Source: Ryuthela nishihirai
Taxonomy: Eukaryota; Arthropoda; Arachnida; Araneae; Heptathelidae
Direction of reading: 5' to 3'
DNA: 64,000 nucleotides
NCBI GenBank assembly: GCA_038380435.1
Contig: JAWZYU010000010.1
Coordinates: 46,968,135-47,032,134, forward strand
This document shows positions 21,190 to 32,340 of this stretch, piece after piece. The notes under the pieces were generated by a model, which saw only the letters and a program-made list of their open reading frames with translations, did not search any database and had not been told where the DNA came from. Position 1 is the stretch's first letter, and every line of letters begins with the position of its first letter. The translations under genes were made by a program, and so were the position numbers.

Positions 21190-22130
21190 ATAAAATCTCT
21201 GTAAACGTTTTTGTTTACAGAGATAAAATAAAATTTATTTTTGTGTTGGGTAGGCATTGATGAAATATTACGATGTGCACTCTCCAAATCTCTCTAAAAA
21301 TATAATCATGCCCTCTAGTGGTGGAAAAAGTTAAAAATTACACAATTTCAAACGAATATTGCAAACGATGTATTTGTATTTATGCTAGAAATTTGAAATT
21401 TCGGTGGTGGAATGTGAAGGTTATGAAGTTTCCATTGTAAACAATGAGTTGATCCCTTAGACCAAGAGGGGGTGGGAAAATACACATATTAAGTTTTAGC
21501 AGATAACTGTTTGTTTTTAGAGATAAAGGAAAAAATTATTTTTTTAGGTTAGATAAGAATTTATAAAATATTATGATTCACACTTTTTAAATCTTCCGAA
21601 AACTATAATTGCTCCCGCTAACAGTAGAAAAATTTGCAAATTCCAAAATTTCAAATAAATATTGCAAACGACGTATGTAAGCTAGGAATTTTAAATTTTG
21701 GTGGTGGAATGTGAACGCCATGATGTTTCCTTTGGCAACAATGAATTGACCTCTTATAGAGGTGGAAGGAGGATGGAGGTGGATTAGGTGGAATGTGAAC
21801 GTCATGAAGTTTCCATTGGTAACAATGAAATTGATAATTAGAAAACTCTATTTTTAATTTGATTGGGACTAATGAAATATTATAATTCGCATTTTTCAAA
21901 TACTTAGTAGTTTTAATATACATATATATCTTTGCAGATCACTGAAATGATGAAACGGCAGAGCTGTTATCGAATTTTACAAATGATATGTATAGAATAG
22001 AAATTTAAAAAATTAGTTAAGAGATATTCCACTGACAGCAGTAATTTACCCACTTTTCGGAGAGAGGTGTGGGAAATGCAACTTTTTTAAATTTAAGAAT
22101 TAGAAAACGAATACTTTTGTATTGTATACT
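21190..22130 (+). repeat. Unnamed repeat D, short tandem cluster
   Basis: Three diverged units of roughly 300 bp in the same orientation, near 21190-21490, 21490-21810 and 21810-22130. The first two share CAAA-TATTGCAAACGA, TTTCGGTGGTGGAATGTGAA and a GTTTCC-TTG segment followed by GAGG-GGTGG. More copies occur at 27690-27960, 28650-28850 and, inverted, 43000-43260. No coding frame is conserved between units. Confidence 0.7.
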
Positions 22131-22521
22131 TACTAATGAAATACTATTTCAAATTTTTCCGTCATCCACTAACTCAAATTTAAACTTTAAAAAAATGAAA
22201 CAGAGGTAAAGGAAAAACTTCTTTCTCTTTGAAAACGAGATTCTCACATGCGCCACAGACGATATGGATTTTTCTAGTTTTTAATTCATATAATATATAT
22301 ACGTATAATATTATTTTTTGCCTTCGTTGCGGTTACTAGTATTTTCAAAGTTGTGTAGGTGGTCATAGACTTCTTGTCACCCAATTGCTTAGTTCCGGCA
22401 CTATTAGTTTGTTATAGGGGTGAGACTCAGTCGGTAGCGCGCCAGACTCGTAATCTGCAATTCCTAGTTTCGAGTCCCAGCTGGGTCAGCGTTGAGATTT
22501 ATCTCCGCAATACTAGACGTA

Positions 22522-22605
22522 GACGGTCAGTAGTAAAACCGCAAAGTAGACGGGCCACAAGTAAAATCGCAAAGTAGACGGGCCACAAGTAAAACCGCAG
22601 TAATC
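22522..22605 (+). repeat. Short tandem duplication inside the SINE
   Basis: AAAGTAGACGGGCCACAAGT occurs twice in tandem, with AAAA-CGC between, in place of normal SINE body. Flanking GACGGTCAGTA is also duplicated, indicating local slippage or template switching. Confidence 0.85.
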
Positions 22606-22833
22606 TCCGCAAAACTAGACCGTAGACGGTCAGTAAGGGACACTGATGGGCTTGGAAACACCACCGTCCATCGGATGGGACGTTAGGCTGCAGCCTGGTG
22701 TGCGGGAGAGCGACACCCTGTGAACGTTAGGAAACATGCTGGATGATCTTCACAAGAGAATACCATCTGTCTTCCAACAGCTGTTCCAGTGGGTCCCCTC
22801 CCTCAACCTTCTCTGAGCCTTTGGAGTCCTTGT

Positions 22834-23755
22834 TGTCGTGACCCGTTATTCGGATCCTGTCCGACTGTGACAGATGTGATGACTCAGTCCACACAGGAGA
22901 GAGGGACGATGATGAAATTACTTAATTCACTTCGGTGAAACTTCAGGTTCGCGGGTTTTTAAGCCCGTGCCACTGCATGCCTCAACTTTGCTGCGTTGAA
23001 TGAAGAATAACAATGGTCCATCAATTACTGCACGAGAGTTATATAGGGACGACACAATTTTTATTCACACTATATACAGCTACGTGCTGGGAATGAACTC
23101 CACTCCGTGGGCCTTTACTGCTTCACACTGTGGTTCTTTCTAAATCCACAAAACTACTATCAAATTCACCGCTCAACTCCGTGAGCCTTTGCTGCTTTGC
23201 TACTGCTAAAATGAGGTGGAGAATTGCACACTCTGCAAGTTCTCACTTTACAGACCTCAAAAACTCGGCGAAAGGATTTTCCTTTGCCTACACTGTGGTT
23301 CCTCTTGAACCACAAGAATAAAAGACAAGATTCTCCAAGAATCTGGATTCCCTCTTGGAATCGCACCCTCACTCATTCCAAGGGTTACTATTGAGAAAAG
23401 CGGCGTCCTATTGACGCGTGTCAACGCGACCTCTTCGCTTGACAGCTAACGCACAGACTGATTCTTCGAACTCCTTCTCCTAGCCTCGTGCGCGAACTTT
23501 CGCGCTGGGATGACTCACTGTTGTTGTTTTTCGGGTCTAAAACAGTTAGTCATATACGGCATAAACAACTGCTGTCATTCGTCACCACTTACCCAGAGCA
23601 GCTTTAGACCCGAAAAACAACAACAGTGAGTCATCCCAGCACAAACATCTCCAAGAACACATAAAAATATATAAAAATAATAAAATATATACAACAATAT
23701 AATACAACAAAAATATACAATGAGTAAATAAGTATAAAATTCGAGGGACATGACA
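22834..23755. mobile_element. Solo LTR of an LTR retrotransposon
   Basis: A 922-bp block starting TGTCGTGACCC and ending GGGACATGACA (TG...CA ends, imperfectly inverted). It is flanked by a perfect 5-bp duplication CTTGT at 22829-22833 and 23756-23760. No gag or pol lies inside, so it is best read as a solo LTR left by LTR-LTR recombination. TTATATAGGG at about 23038 could be a promoter element if transcription is on plus. The superfamily is not determinable from the LTR alone. Confidence 0.88.
23504..23640. repeat. Perfect 38-bp inverted repeat inside the LTR
   Basis: Arms at 23504-23541 and 23603-23640 are exact complements over 38 bp (GCTGGGATGACTCACTG at the left outer end), with a 61-nt spacer. 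A transcript through the LTR would form a long stem. Confidence 0.95.
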
Positions 23756-23835
23756 CTTGTGTCCTGGCAATTTAGCCCATTTTGTGCAAAAAAAGTGTCG
23801 CTCAGAAGTAAAACAACCCAGCCTTAGTTTGTTAT

Positions 23836-24652
23836 TGATATTATTTACGATAGTTTCCTGTGTTATTCAGTCTTGATGGCGAACGCTTAAAATTGAACTT
23901 TCAACAAAAAGAATTTGTATTATTGAAAAAACTTTGCTGCGATTTGTATTGCAAAAAAGAGTTTAAAGCCAAACATACTGGAAAACAAAAAACGTTTCTC
24001 TTTTCTTTCACATTAAATATAAATTTTTTTGTGTGTGTCTGTGTGCTTGCACAAACTTTTCACGATGAAACTTAAAGAGCAGCACTTCTCCTCAGTGATT
24101 TCTCCACTAATTGCGTGAAGATTCAGTGGAGAATGCTAAATTGAATTTTCCGGCAGCAATTTGAGCTTTTTTTCTCATGTTTGAGTATGTAAGAGCCGAT
24201 TGCTGATTTTCCGCCATTACAATATTACATTAGGTGGCTTCATCAAATTAATTCCATCAGTGAAAAAGATCTGCTCAGGATGATTATATTTTTTTTCTAC
24301 CTTCCATTTCTCAGAAGATGAGATTTTCCACTAAAGAGGTGAAGAAATCTCGGCTTGTTCCCAGGTATTAATTTATCTCATAACTGAATCATAAAAAATT
24401 CAGTAGTTTTGGTTGTTTTTAAAGGAGAATTTATATAATAATTGTATTAAAGCGATTATCGAAACTTTTACACAATTTGAATAATTAACGTGAAATGTCA
24501 AAGGTGATCCGAAGTTTATTTGCATTAAATTCACCCCTCTTTTTTTAAAATACGTAATAAAGGACTTTTTCATTACAACTACTTAAATTGCGCTCTACAG
24601 TTCTCAAAATGTGCAAAAATAAAATTTATTTGAAGTTAATAAACTAAACACC
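23836..24652. other. No recognised feature
   Basis: AT-rich sequence with a short TGTGTGTCTGTGTG tract near 24032. No supported gene. Confidence 0.3.
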
Positions 24653-24993
24653 TACAGTAGACTCTCGATTATCCAGGTTAAATGAGAAAAAATAATCCCG
24701 ACTAATCAGCCATCCGTATAAAACGTACATTTTCAACATTTTAAGAAGATACCGTAGAATGAACTTACTTTATTGATTTAAATACGATAACAAGGAAGTT
24801 GTTTATTTTTTTTCCTATGTTCACATTTAGGCGGATGTTTCTTTGCGTGAAACATTTTACTCTCGAATTGTAATTTTGCTGCCGTTTTTTCGTATCCCTT
24901 ATTATTCTGGGGGAATTTTTATTTTATTTTCAATATCCCGGTTAATCTGCATCACGGTTAATCCGATCCCGGATAATCCAGAGTCAATTACAG
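24653..24993. mobile_element. Pogo/Tigger-like MITE
   Basis: The left end reads TACAGTAGACTCTCGATTAT. The right end, complemented, reads TTGACTCTGGATTATCCGGG. The shared GACTCT-GATTATCC core with a TA at the left resembles pogo-group terminal repeats. About 340 bp, no transposase. Confidence 0.72.
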
Positions 24994-25014
24994 CGTTTAA
25001 CAACCTTTCTTTAG

Positions 25015-25340
25015 TTGAGGACCACTTCGAAATCTTACAAAGAAGCTACGAAAATCTTATCAAAAAACTATGGACCAGTTCAAAATCTTACCAAGCTACG
25101 GACCATTTCAGAATCTTACCAAGATGCTGCGGTCTACTTAAAAATGTTACCATAAAGCTGCAGAATCTTCAAAGTCTTACCAAAAAGCTTCAGGCCCCCT
25201 CAAAATCTTACCAAGAAGCCGCAGCCCACTTCAAAATCTTATCAAGAAGCTGCGGACCACTGCAAAATCTTACCAAGAAACTGAAAATCAGTTCGAAATA
25301 CTTATCAAGAAGCTACAGACCACTCTTTAAAAATAGCTGC
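25015..25340 (+). repeat. Degenerate minisatellite, about 31-bp unit
   Basis: About ten diverged units around GGACCACTTCAAAATCTTAC then CAAGAAGCTGC. Because 31 is not a multiple of three, the repeat cycles through frames. The 222-codon open stretch over it (24843-25511) is therefore unlikely to be a protein. Confidence 0.85.
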
Positions 25341-27689
25341 ATATTAATTTTCAATTTATCGGTAAGAGCAAGACAATTACTCATCACTAGACATATTAAA
25401 ATCAGAATATCGATTTACAGAATTGAAAAATATTTCCACATTTTTAAAACACGTAAAAAAGAATGGAAAATATCAATAAGTCTTACTACAACTTCTTTTT
25501 TTATACCGTGATGTAACCCCTACTTGTAGTTACGACAACGGCTTCTCTGAATGAAAACTCTTCACTTGGCCTTTTTACCAAATGTTGGTAAAAGTCAATG
25601 TCTTTTTATCAAATGTTGATCAATATCGGGTTACCATATAAAAAGTTTATCAATATCGTATCGCAGATAAATTAATACCGCGGACCACCAATTTATAGCA
25701 TCAAGGATCATAGCTCGGAAACCAATGACAATACTAGTAGTTTTTTTGTTTCATTAACAGTCTTAAACAAATTTCGAGATCTCACAAAGGTAGGTTCGTT
25801 CGTGAGATTTCCGTGCAGAAAATTTAAAGTGGAAACATAAGACGTAACATTCAAAAAATATATGCACAGGAAAAGGAAACAACTCAGGAAAAAATCAAAA
25901 TCCTAATAAACTTTCTAGCAGTTCAGAAAGTATGAAACTTGAAAAAAGAAATAGAAGAGAGAGCATTTGATATTTATGCCTCATATACAGATCTAGAATT
26001 TTAATTAAAAAAAAAGTTACTACATCTAGTTTTAAAAAGTGGTTTACTGTATTAAGATAAAAAAAGGAGGGGAATATCCGCCCTTGAAAGCATTTACCAA
26101 ACTAAGCAGGTATACGGTACAGATTTAATTTCGACTGATGTACTCCCATTTTCCTCAATTGTGTAGCAAATAAATTTTTTTTTGATTCATCAATTGTTAA
26201 AAATACGCTTCCAAGAATGACAAAGTAAAGCCAAATGTGTTTAAATTTTGCAACCTTTCAGGTGTACTTGACCAATCAGCAGTAGATAAGACTGGCTTTG
26301 CATGTGAGCGGCACTTTTGTGTACATAATGGGCTAAGGGACATGAGGACCTAGAAGTGAGACAGAGACAATAGTCGAAAAAGTAATCAATAACAGAATAG
26401 GGATTATTAATATCTATTAGTAAACGCTGATTAAATGGTTGATATCATTATCAAAATAAATTATATATATTACTCTTTTATTTATTTTTTCCACAATTAT
26501 AAGAAAATTATAAATCTAAATGAGTGAACCGGAGCACTAACTGCTCTCTGAAATCTGAAATCTGAAGCCCGCCTGAAAGCAACCGGGTTCCGATCCGTGC
26601 TATTAAGCCCAGTTCAGGCCCGAACTTCATTCCTAATACATAAATAAATTCTCTAATATACTTAGCATCAGCAGTGTAATACTCCTCCGGTTTTATCATC
26701 AGCATTGTAATACTCCAAAGTGGGCAGAGAGCGGAGGCAACGTAACATTCAAACATAGGTAGCTAGCTTTAACAAGGTAACATTTAAATAAAGCTAGCTA
26801 GCTTAGAGTAACACGATACTTCAGAGTAAATCATTAGCGTAGAAAGATAATTGAAGCGCGCGATTGCCGCGTAAGCAAATGATAAGAAAAACTTACCAAG
26901 CACAGAATCCCTGATTGCTATTTTTATCTCCAATACATTACTTTTTATAAGGTGCAACATAATACCCTTTTAGCTTACCAATGCAAATTTACCAAATAAG
27001 AACAATCTAAAAAATCAGATTTTCCCCCCTCTGTTCTCGTAAAGTCCTTTTTATGAAAGAAATGGAAGATGGAACATTTCTTTCATATAAAAAAGGAACA
27101 CACGGGAAAAAAGCAGTACAAATGAGACACTCACAACCCACATACCCACACTACGAGCTCCAACAACAACACCCTTTCCATCAATTTATCGTCTCTCCAA
27201 CCGCTCCGGAAATGCGCGCCAACTGCCCATCAAGTAGCTGACATGCCTCACATCATGTTTCCCTTTCAACATTTTCCCGACCTTTATCCGTCCACTTCGC
27301 ACAAAAGTAAGCCGTCGTTCCACGTTCCTCTACACACAAAAGAACCGTAACAATATTTGCAGTCAACGTGATGGCTTCAACTGCTGGAAAAAGAAATACT
27401 TCAAGCAAGAAAAGCGACAGCAGTGGCTGGAACGTACGGCGAGACAAGTACAAAAGACTTCAAAGACTACCGTATGACAGTCAAATTTTATTTGGCTGGC
27501 TTTAGGAACTATATGAGAGCACCGATACCTTACAGTCCTCACATTCACACACGATAACAAAGAAAAACTTGAAGCTCGTCGTGTCCAATATCTGTTAAAC
27601 GTGGTTGAAATAATCTGTATTTTTAGCTCGTTTTCGAAGAAATGATCTGATGTTTTCACCTTGTCCTTTTTCCGTCGGTAGACATTCAA
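25341..27689. other. Mostly unannotated AT-rich stretch
   Basis: A scrap of SINE B tail (GAGCGGCACTTTTGTGTACA, minus sense) lies at about 26302-26350. Around 26650-26715, GGAGTATTACA-TGCTGATG is directly repeated in minus sense. The less AT-rich patch at 27100-27480 has no supportable exon structure. Confidence 0.4.
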
Positions 27690-27960
27690 CTTTTCAGCTC
27701 TTAGAGATAAAAATTATTTTTGTGTTGGACATGTGTGGATTAAGTGTTATGGCACCATATTTCGAATCTCCCAATAGCTGCAATAGCGCCTTCTAACGGT
27801 GGAAAAAGGTGGGAAAATACCAAAACTTTAAACGAATATTGCAAACGAACCAATCGTGGTAAAAATTAGAAATTGTGGTGGTAGAGGGAGATGCTTTACA
27901 TTGGCATTAATGATTCGTACCCTTACCTAAAGGAAGTGGTGGAAAAATGCAACTTTTTTT
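27690..27960 (+). repeat. Unnamed repeat D, dispersed copy
   Basis: Carries the D-family landmarks in order: TTTTTGTGTTGG, CGCCTTCTAACGGTGGAAAA, ACGAATATTGCAAACGAA and GTGGTGGTAGAGG. It is collinear with the units at 21190-21810. Confidence 0.7.
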
Positions 27961-28261
27961 ATTTTAAGAGATTAAAAAAAATCCTATAGTTTGTATGTAT
28001 TAACAAACTATTACAATTTGTAAGTATTTAATCGCTATTAAGCTGTTTTAAGTAATAGGATAAGATGAGTGTAGAGGAAAAAATGTCTTGAACGGATGAT
28101 CTGAACTCACAATCTTCTTACTTAAACCTGCTTAATAGTGATTAAATACTTAGTAAATCAATGATGAGCTGAGGATTCATTTGTGCCATTAATATTTTTG
28201 TTTCCCCAATCATCCATTCGAATCGTCACTGTTAGATAATGTTAAAAGCTGAAAGTAGAAA

Positions 28262-28650
28262 AGATAGAAAATGGCCCCATCCAGAGACGTTCCCAGGATT
28301 TATTTTTGGAGCGGGGAGAATTTAGCATTTTTTTTTTTGGAGGGGGGGGAGGGGAGTTCCGAAAATTCAGTTTCGGGGAAGGAGGGGGGGAGATGTCTGA
28401 GAATAAGACTTGAGTAAGGGTTTTCTAAATTCTAAAATACTCCACCATCTAAAATACTCCACTAAGATCAGGTTAAAATGATATTCTATATGAAATAAGA
28501 ATTTATACTTTTTTTTAAATCTATTTTTAGTGTCGGAGATAAAATATGGGACTAAAATAAAATTATACAAAGACAACTATTTTGGATTTCAAGACAAGTT
28601 TGAGATTTCGTATAAGATGACCTGATTTTCTGGGGTTTCCTCCCTGGGTA
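28262..28650 (+). repeat. Unnamed repeat E, uninterrupted copy
   Basis: Matches 13756-13957 plus 15469-15640 without the Tc1 element: TTTCGGGGAAGGAGG, GAGAATAAGACTTGAG, AATGATATTCTATATG, GGGACTAAAATAAAATTATA, ACAAGTTTGAGATTTCGTAT. It contains an internal local duplication (AAAATACTCCAC twice, 28432 and 28450). Confidence 0.75.
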
Positions 28651-28850
28651 ATCCCTGGCGTCTTTCAATAGCAATAGGTAGCAATAGGTAGGAAAAATGC
28701 CGAAATTTTAAAGGAATATTGCAAACGACCTCTATATGTTAGAAATTCGAATTCCTCTTAAACTCAGGGTTGTGGGTGAGAAAACCCAATTTTTTTCCTT
28801 TAACATATAAATAAAACTTTATTTCTGTGTTGTGTGGTTACTAATAAAAT
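28651..28850 (+). repeat. Unnamed repeat D, partial copy
   Basis: AAAGGAATATTGCAAACGAC, TTAGAAATTCGAATT, GGTTGTGGGTGAGAAAA and ATTTCTGTGTTGTG follow the D-family order. Confidence 0.65.
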
Positions 28851-28854
28851 ACAC

Positions 28855-30060
28855 TGGCGGAAATTGAAAAAGAACAGCATTAACCATTGAAGAGTAATCT
28901 ACAATATTCATTTAGTAGAAACAACTTGTTGAGAAAGGGAAGTGATCACACATGTGAAGTGATTCAATGTTTATTTTACCTTTTAATGAGTATTACATTT
29001 TAATAAGGTGTCGAACCTCCTCGAGCAGCAATACTAGTTTTCAATTTGTCATGCAAAATCGGTACAAATCGGTACAAAATCGTACAAATGCTGGATATCA
29101 CGCTGGGGGATGCCATTAGATGCGTTTTCAACTTGGACACGTAATTCAGCGATGGACGTTGCATGCCGCGGTCCGCGGAAGAGTCTTTGTCCGATCCAGT
29201 CCCAGGCATGCTCGATTGGAGACAAGTCCGGAGAGCGTGCAGGCCAAGGGAGTTGATGTAGTGCCTGAAAAACATGTTGAGTTGACTGGGCGGAGTGTGG
29301 GCATGCGTTATCTTGCTGGAATATCGTATTTGGGATTACACTCAAATATGGCAGGACGACCGACTGTACGATGTCACTGACGTATGTATTGCTATTCAGT
29401 GTACCCTGTACAAACACCAGACACGTATGAGAATGATAGCTGATTGCTCCCCATACCATGATGTCCGGCCTGGGCCCTGTGTGTCGCTGGCAGATGCACG
29501 ATGGAAGAAGCCGCTCGCCTTGTCACTTTTGGATGTGTAAGGATGTGACGTGATGTTCTGACAAGACGTTCCTAAGCAGAATCGGCTTTCATCACTGAAG
29601 ACCATAGACTGCCATTCTTTTCTCCAATGAACTCGTTCTTGACACCACTACAAACGTGCTCGACAGTGACGAGATGACAGTGGCAACTGTGCCAGCAGTC
29701 CTGTTTCCAAAAGACGATTGTGTACCGTTTCTTGCAGACACCCTTGGTATGACAGAGAATCGAATTTGTGACGCCATAGCAGTCCGCTCTGCCATCATCA
29801 CCCTCCTGATATGCCGGTCCTCATGCGTCCATAACTCTGTGCTGCCCAAAATCACATCTGCAAGTGTGCGAATGCTCTTCTGACCATCGATACCACCATC
29901 GTACCACTGCCAACATATCTCGCCCAACGCGGTGTGCAATTTGATGAAACGACCAACCTGCTTCCCTAAGACCCACTATATGACCTCGCTCAAACTCCGC
30001 TAACTGAACAAATGTTGCACGCCTGCATCATACAGGCATGGTAGCTTCTTCAAAGAGCAC
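28855..30060 (-). mobile_element. Tc1/mariner transposon, second lineage, decayed
   Basis: Minus-strand transposase remains with a likely terminus near 28855 (ACTGGCGGAAATTGAAAAAG). The matching far end is not clear and may lie between 30060 and 30200. The lineage is distinct from the element at 13958. Confidence 0.8.
29040..30055 (-). pseudogene. Tc1/mariner transposase pseudogene
   Basis: Read on minus, an N-terminal paired-like helix-turn-helix appears as FERGHIVGLREAGWSFHQIA (about 30000-29940). Then come a middle DNA-binding part (RHIRRVMMAERTAMASQIR, about 29820), MVFSDESRFCLG (first Asp, about 29600), MVWGAIS (about 29459), FQQDNACPHSA (second Asp) and PARSPDLSPIEHAWDWIG (the Glu, about 29200). 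The catalytic triad is present, but the parts sit in at least three frames. The C-terminal 136 codons (29459-29049) remain open. Inactive. Confidence 0.88.
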
Positions 30061-30139
30061 TGAACAACACGACACAAGATGAATGATTTCTTTCTTCAGC
30101 CCTAGTCCTTAAATACGCGCTGCGTACATTTTCATGTTG

Positions 30140-30590
30140 TCCTCAGTGACGTCATTATTTCACCCAATGACTTTCAATCTTGGATCACGGTTTCTGCTGC
30201 CCTTAACTATTAACATATTACAATCTGACGTTGCTAAAGGAATTCCTTTTGGCGTTCTGTTTTCAATCTCCACCAGTGTATTACTATTTGCATTTTCCAA
30301 TCATCAAATAATTCGATTTTCCACTGGTGGAGTAAGTACTAAAGGAGGAAAATTAACTTTGTTTTCTTTGAAAACGAACATCCCATATTCATCAGAGACA
30401 TTATGTTATTTTTCTAGTTAACAGGTCGGTTTTAGAGTTCTATTTAAAGATATTGCAAAAAGTGAACATATCTGCTCTCAGAATTTTTCATTTAGCTCGT
30501 CTCCATTACCCTCATTAGCATTCTCAAGGTGGGGGGAGGCATGGCCCCGTGTCCTCCGTAGATCCGACTCTGTTCTTCGCATAAGGTGTC
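30140..30590. other. Short unannotated stretch with a shared repeat
   Basis: TTCTTTGAAAACGA...CATCAGAGACATTATG...ATTTTTCTAGTT at about 30360-30420 resembles 22225-22285, suggesting another dispersed repeat adjoining family D. No gene. Confidence 0.4.
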
Positions 30591-30596
30591 GAACTA

Positions 30597-32052
30597 CACT
30601 ACAGGAAAAAAAATTGCAACATCTGAAAGGATTAATGCTATTTTATTGAAGTGCAGGCAGCTGTTAGCATACATTGAGATGTGCGATTGATTGCATTATC
30701 AAAAAATGTGGAAAATTACCAATTTACTTGCCCGGTAAAGTAGTATAATTAGTATGATGTTGAACAGCCTCGTGCAGCAATGCATTCATGAACACGTCAG
30801 GGAAAGTTATCGTACAGCTCTACAATGTCTTCCTGAGGGATAGAACGCCAAATAGCGCGAACTTGCTGTTCTATTTCATCGATGGTGGTTGGCGCATCTG
30901 TTGGGTGTTGTTGGAGCTGTCGGCCCATCATGTCCCACGTTAATAGTTAAATAGGTGAAAGGTCCGGCTTGCGTGCTGGCCATGGTAGTACCTGAACGTT
31001 TTGCTCGTGTAGATACTACAGACTAATGCGGGCTGTGGGTGTTGGTCGTGTAGATACTGCAGACTAATGTGGGCTGTGGAGGACAGGCGTTATATTGCGG
31101 TAAAAGGTTCCGTAGTGATGAACAAATGGGGCAGCCACTGACTGCAAAATGTTGGTAACATATTGTTGAGCAGTTAGATATCCCCTTAGGATGGCCAGTT
31201 CTGACAAGATGTCCGACTAATGGCACCCCACATCAAGACACCAGGTGCTGGAGAAGTGTGATGATGTCACGGCGAACACGTTGTCTACCGTCGTGCTGAT
31301 CAAGACAAAAACGAGATTCGTCACTAAACAGCACGGTACTCCACTCTTATTCGTTCCAGTCCTGTCTGAGGCGACACCACTGAAGATGTGCTTGCATGTG
31401 GGCAGATGTGAGGGGCAAACGCAGTGCCTGACAACAGGCGCGCAATGAAATTGCAAAAGCCTGTTGTTTACCGTCCACCTGATAGGTATTCGATGTGTTT
31501 ACCTGTTGTCCCTTTGCAGTTGTATTGTAGTCTTGATGTGTCCCTTTGCAGTTGTATTGTAGTCTCGAATCTGTCACGCAATGCCATGCGTCTCAAATGG
31601 TGGTCCTGTCGTTCCGTGGTCATAAGTCGTCTTCCTGATCCTTGTCGATGTGTGTGGGAACCTTCTTGAACCCACTGGCGACATATGTGTACGATGGTGT
31701 TGGGATTGGGACCAACAAGGTTGGCCACATATCTGTACGACAAACCAGCTTCTATAAGGACGATGATTCTTCCAAGCTCAAAGTTTGTGAACTATTGGAA
31801 CGGCTGTCGACGTCTGGAAAAGAGCATCTTCAGCAGTTTAGAACAATTTGCACAATGTTTTGTCAACAGGGAGCTTCGGTTGCCTTTATCTATGACTGCT
31901 CCGCACCTGTGACGTCAGCTCGCGCCTGTCCAATCGCTTCGATCGTCCTGCAAACGTATCATTTTCATGCATTCCATATACTACCACCTCCTTAAATTTC
32001 ATCATATTTGAATAACTTCTTTCAAGTGTTGCGTTTTATTTTTCCTGCAATG
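30597..32052 (-). mobile_element. Tc1/mariner transposon with both termini
   Basis: The left end reads TACACTACAGGAAAAAAAAT then TGCAACATCTGAAAGG. The right end, complemented, reads TACATTGCAGGAAAAATAAA then ACGCAACACTTGAAAG. TA lies at 30595-30596 and 32053-32054. Length is 1456 bp. Two internal short direct duplications are present (31008-31075 and 31511-31566). Confidence 0.88.
30890..31745 (-). pseudogene. Tc1/mariner transposase pseudogene
   Basis: N-terminal DNA-binding part on minus: MSYRYVANLVGPNPNTIVH (31743 down), then GSGRRLMTTERQDHHLRRMA. The catalytic core includes VLFSDESRFCLDQHDG (first Asp, about 31330), QYNACPPQ (the second motif, where the family QDNA has become QYNA, about 31085) and PWPARKPDLSPI followed by a stop where the IEH motif should be (about 30950). 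Two catalytic residues are thus lost, and frameshifts and duplications add to the damage. Confidence 0.85.
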
Positions 32053-32179
32053 TATTTCTGCGACGGAATTACATTTGCGAATTGTTCTTGCTAGAATTAT
32101 GGGTGTGACATATTTCATTGGGTGTTACCTTCTTTGATCTTCAGATTTTACCAGTTTTGCAGACTGTGAAAGCCGCTTT

Positions 32180-32340
32180 GGTTTCGGTCAGCTTTCCAAG
32201 CCCATTGGTGTCCCCAACTAACCGTGAGTAGGACGGGAAGTTTTGCGGAGATAAATCTCAACGCTGACTCAGCTGGGACTCTAACCTGGGAACTGCAGAT
32301 TACGAGCCTTGCATGCTACCTACTGAGCCACCCTCCCCCT
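32180..32340 (-). mobile_element. SINE family B, head half
   Basis: Minus-orientation fragment holding the tRNA-like head (GAACTGCAGATTACGAGCC, TACTGAGCCACCCTCCCCC) and proximal body (GCGGAGATAAATCTCAACGC). The distal body is missing. Confidence 0.85.

Larger units (their letters stand above)
22416..23823 (+). mobile_element. SINE family B split by a solo LTR, TSD intact
   Basis: Head AGACTCAGTCGGTAGCGCGC through TTTGGAGTCCTTGT (22416-22833), then the tail from CTTGTGTCCTGGCAATTTAG (23756-23823). A perfect 12-bp duplication, TTAGTTTGTTAT, at 22404-22415 and 23824-23835 brackets the whole unit, so the LTR landed in an existing SINE. Confidence 0.9.

Noticed and set aside
21195..21224. 12-bp hairpin as a regulatory element
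   Set aside because: Short, AT-rich and located at the edge of repeat D; not distinguishable from chance.
24843..25511. A 222-codon open frame on plus
   Set aside because: It covers a pogo-like MITE end and a 31-bp tandem repeat whose unit is not a multiple of three; no domain is visible.
26508..26756. 82-codon minus frame as a gene
   Set aside because: Contains internal direct repeats, lacks a domain, and its end runs into an A-rich tail; more likely repeat-derived.
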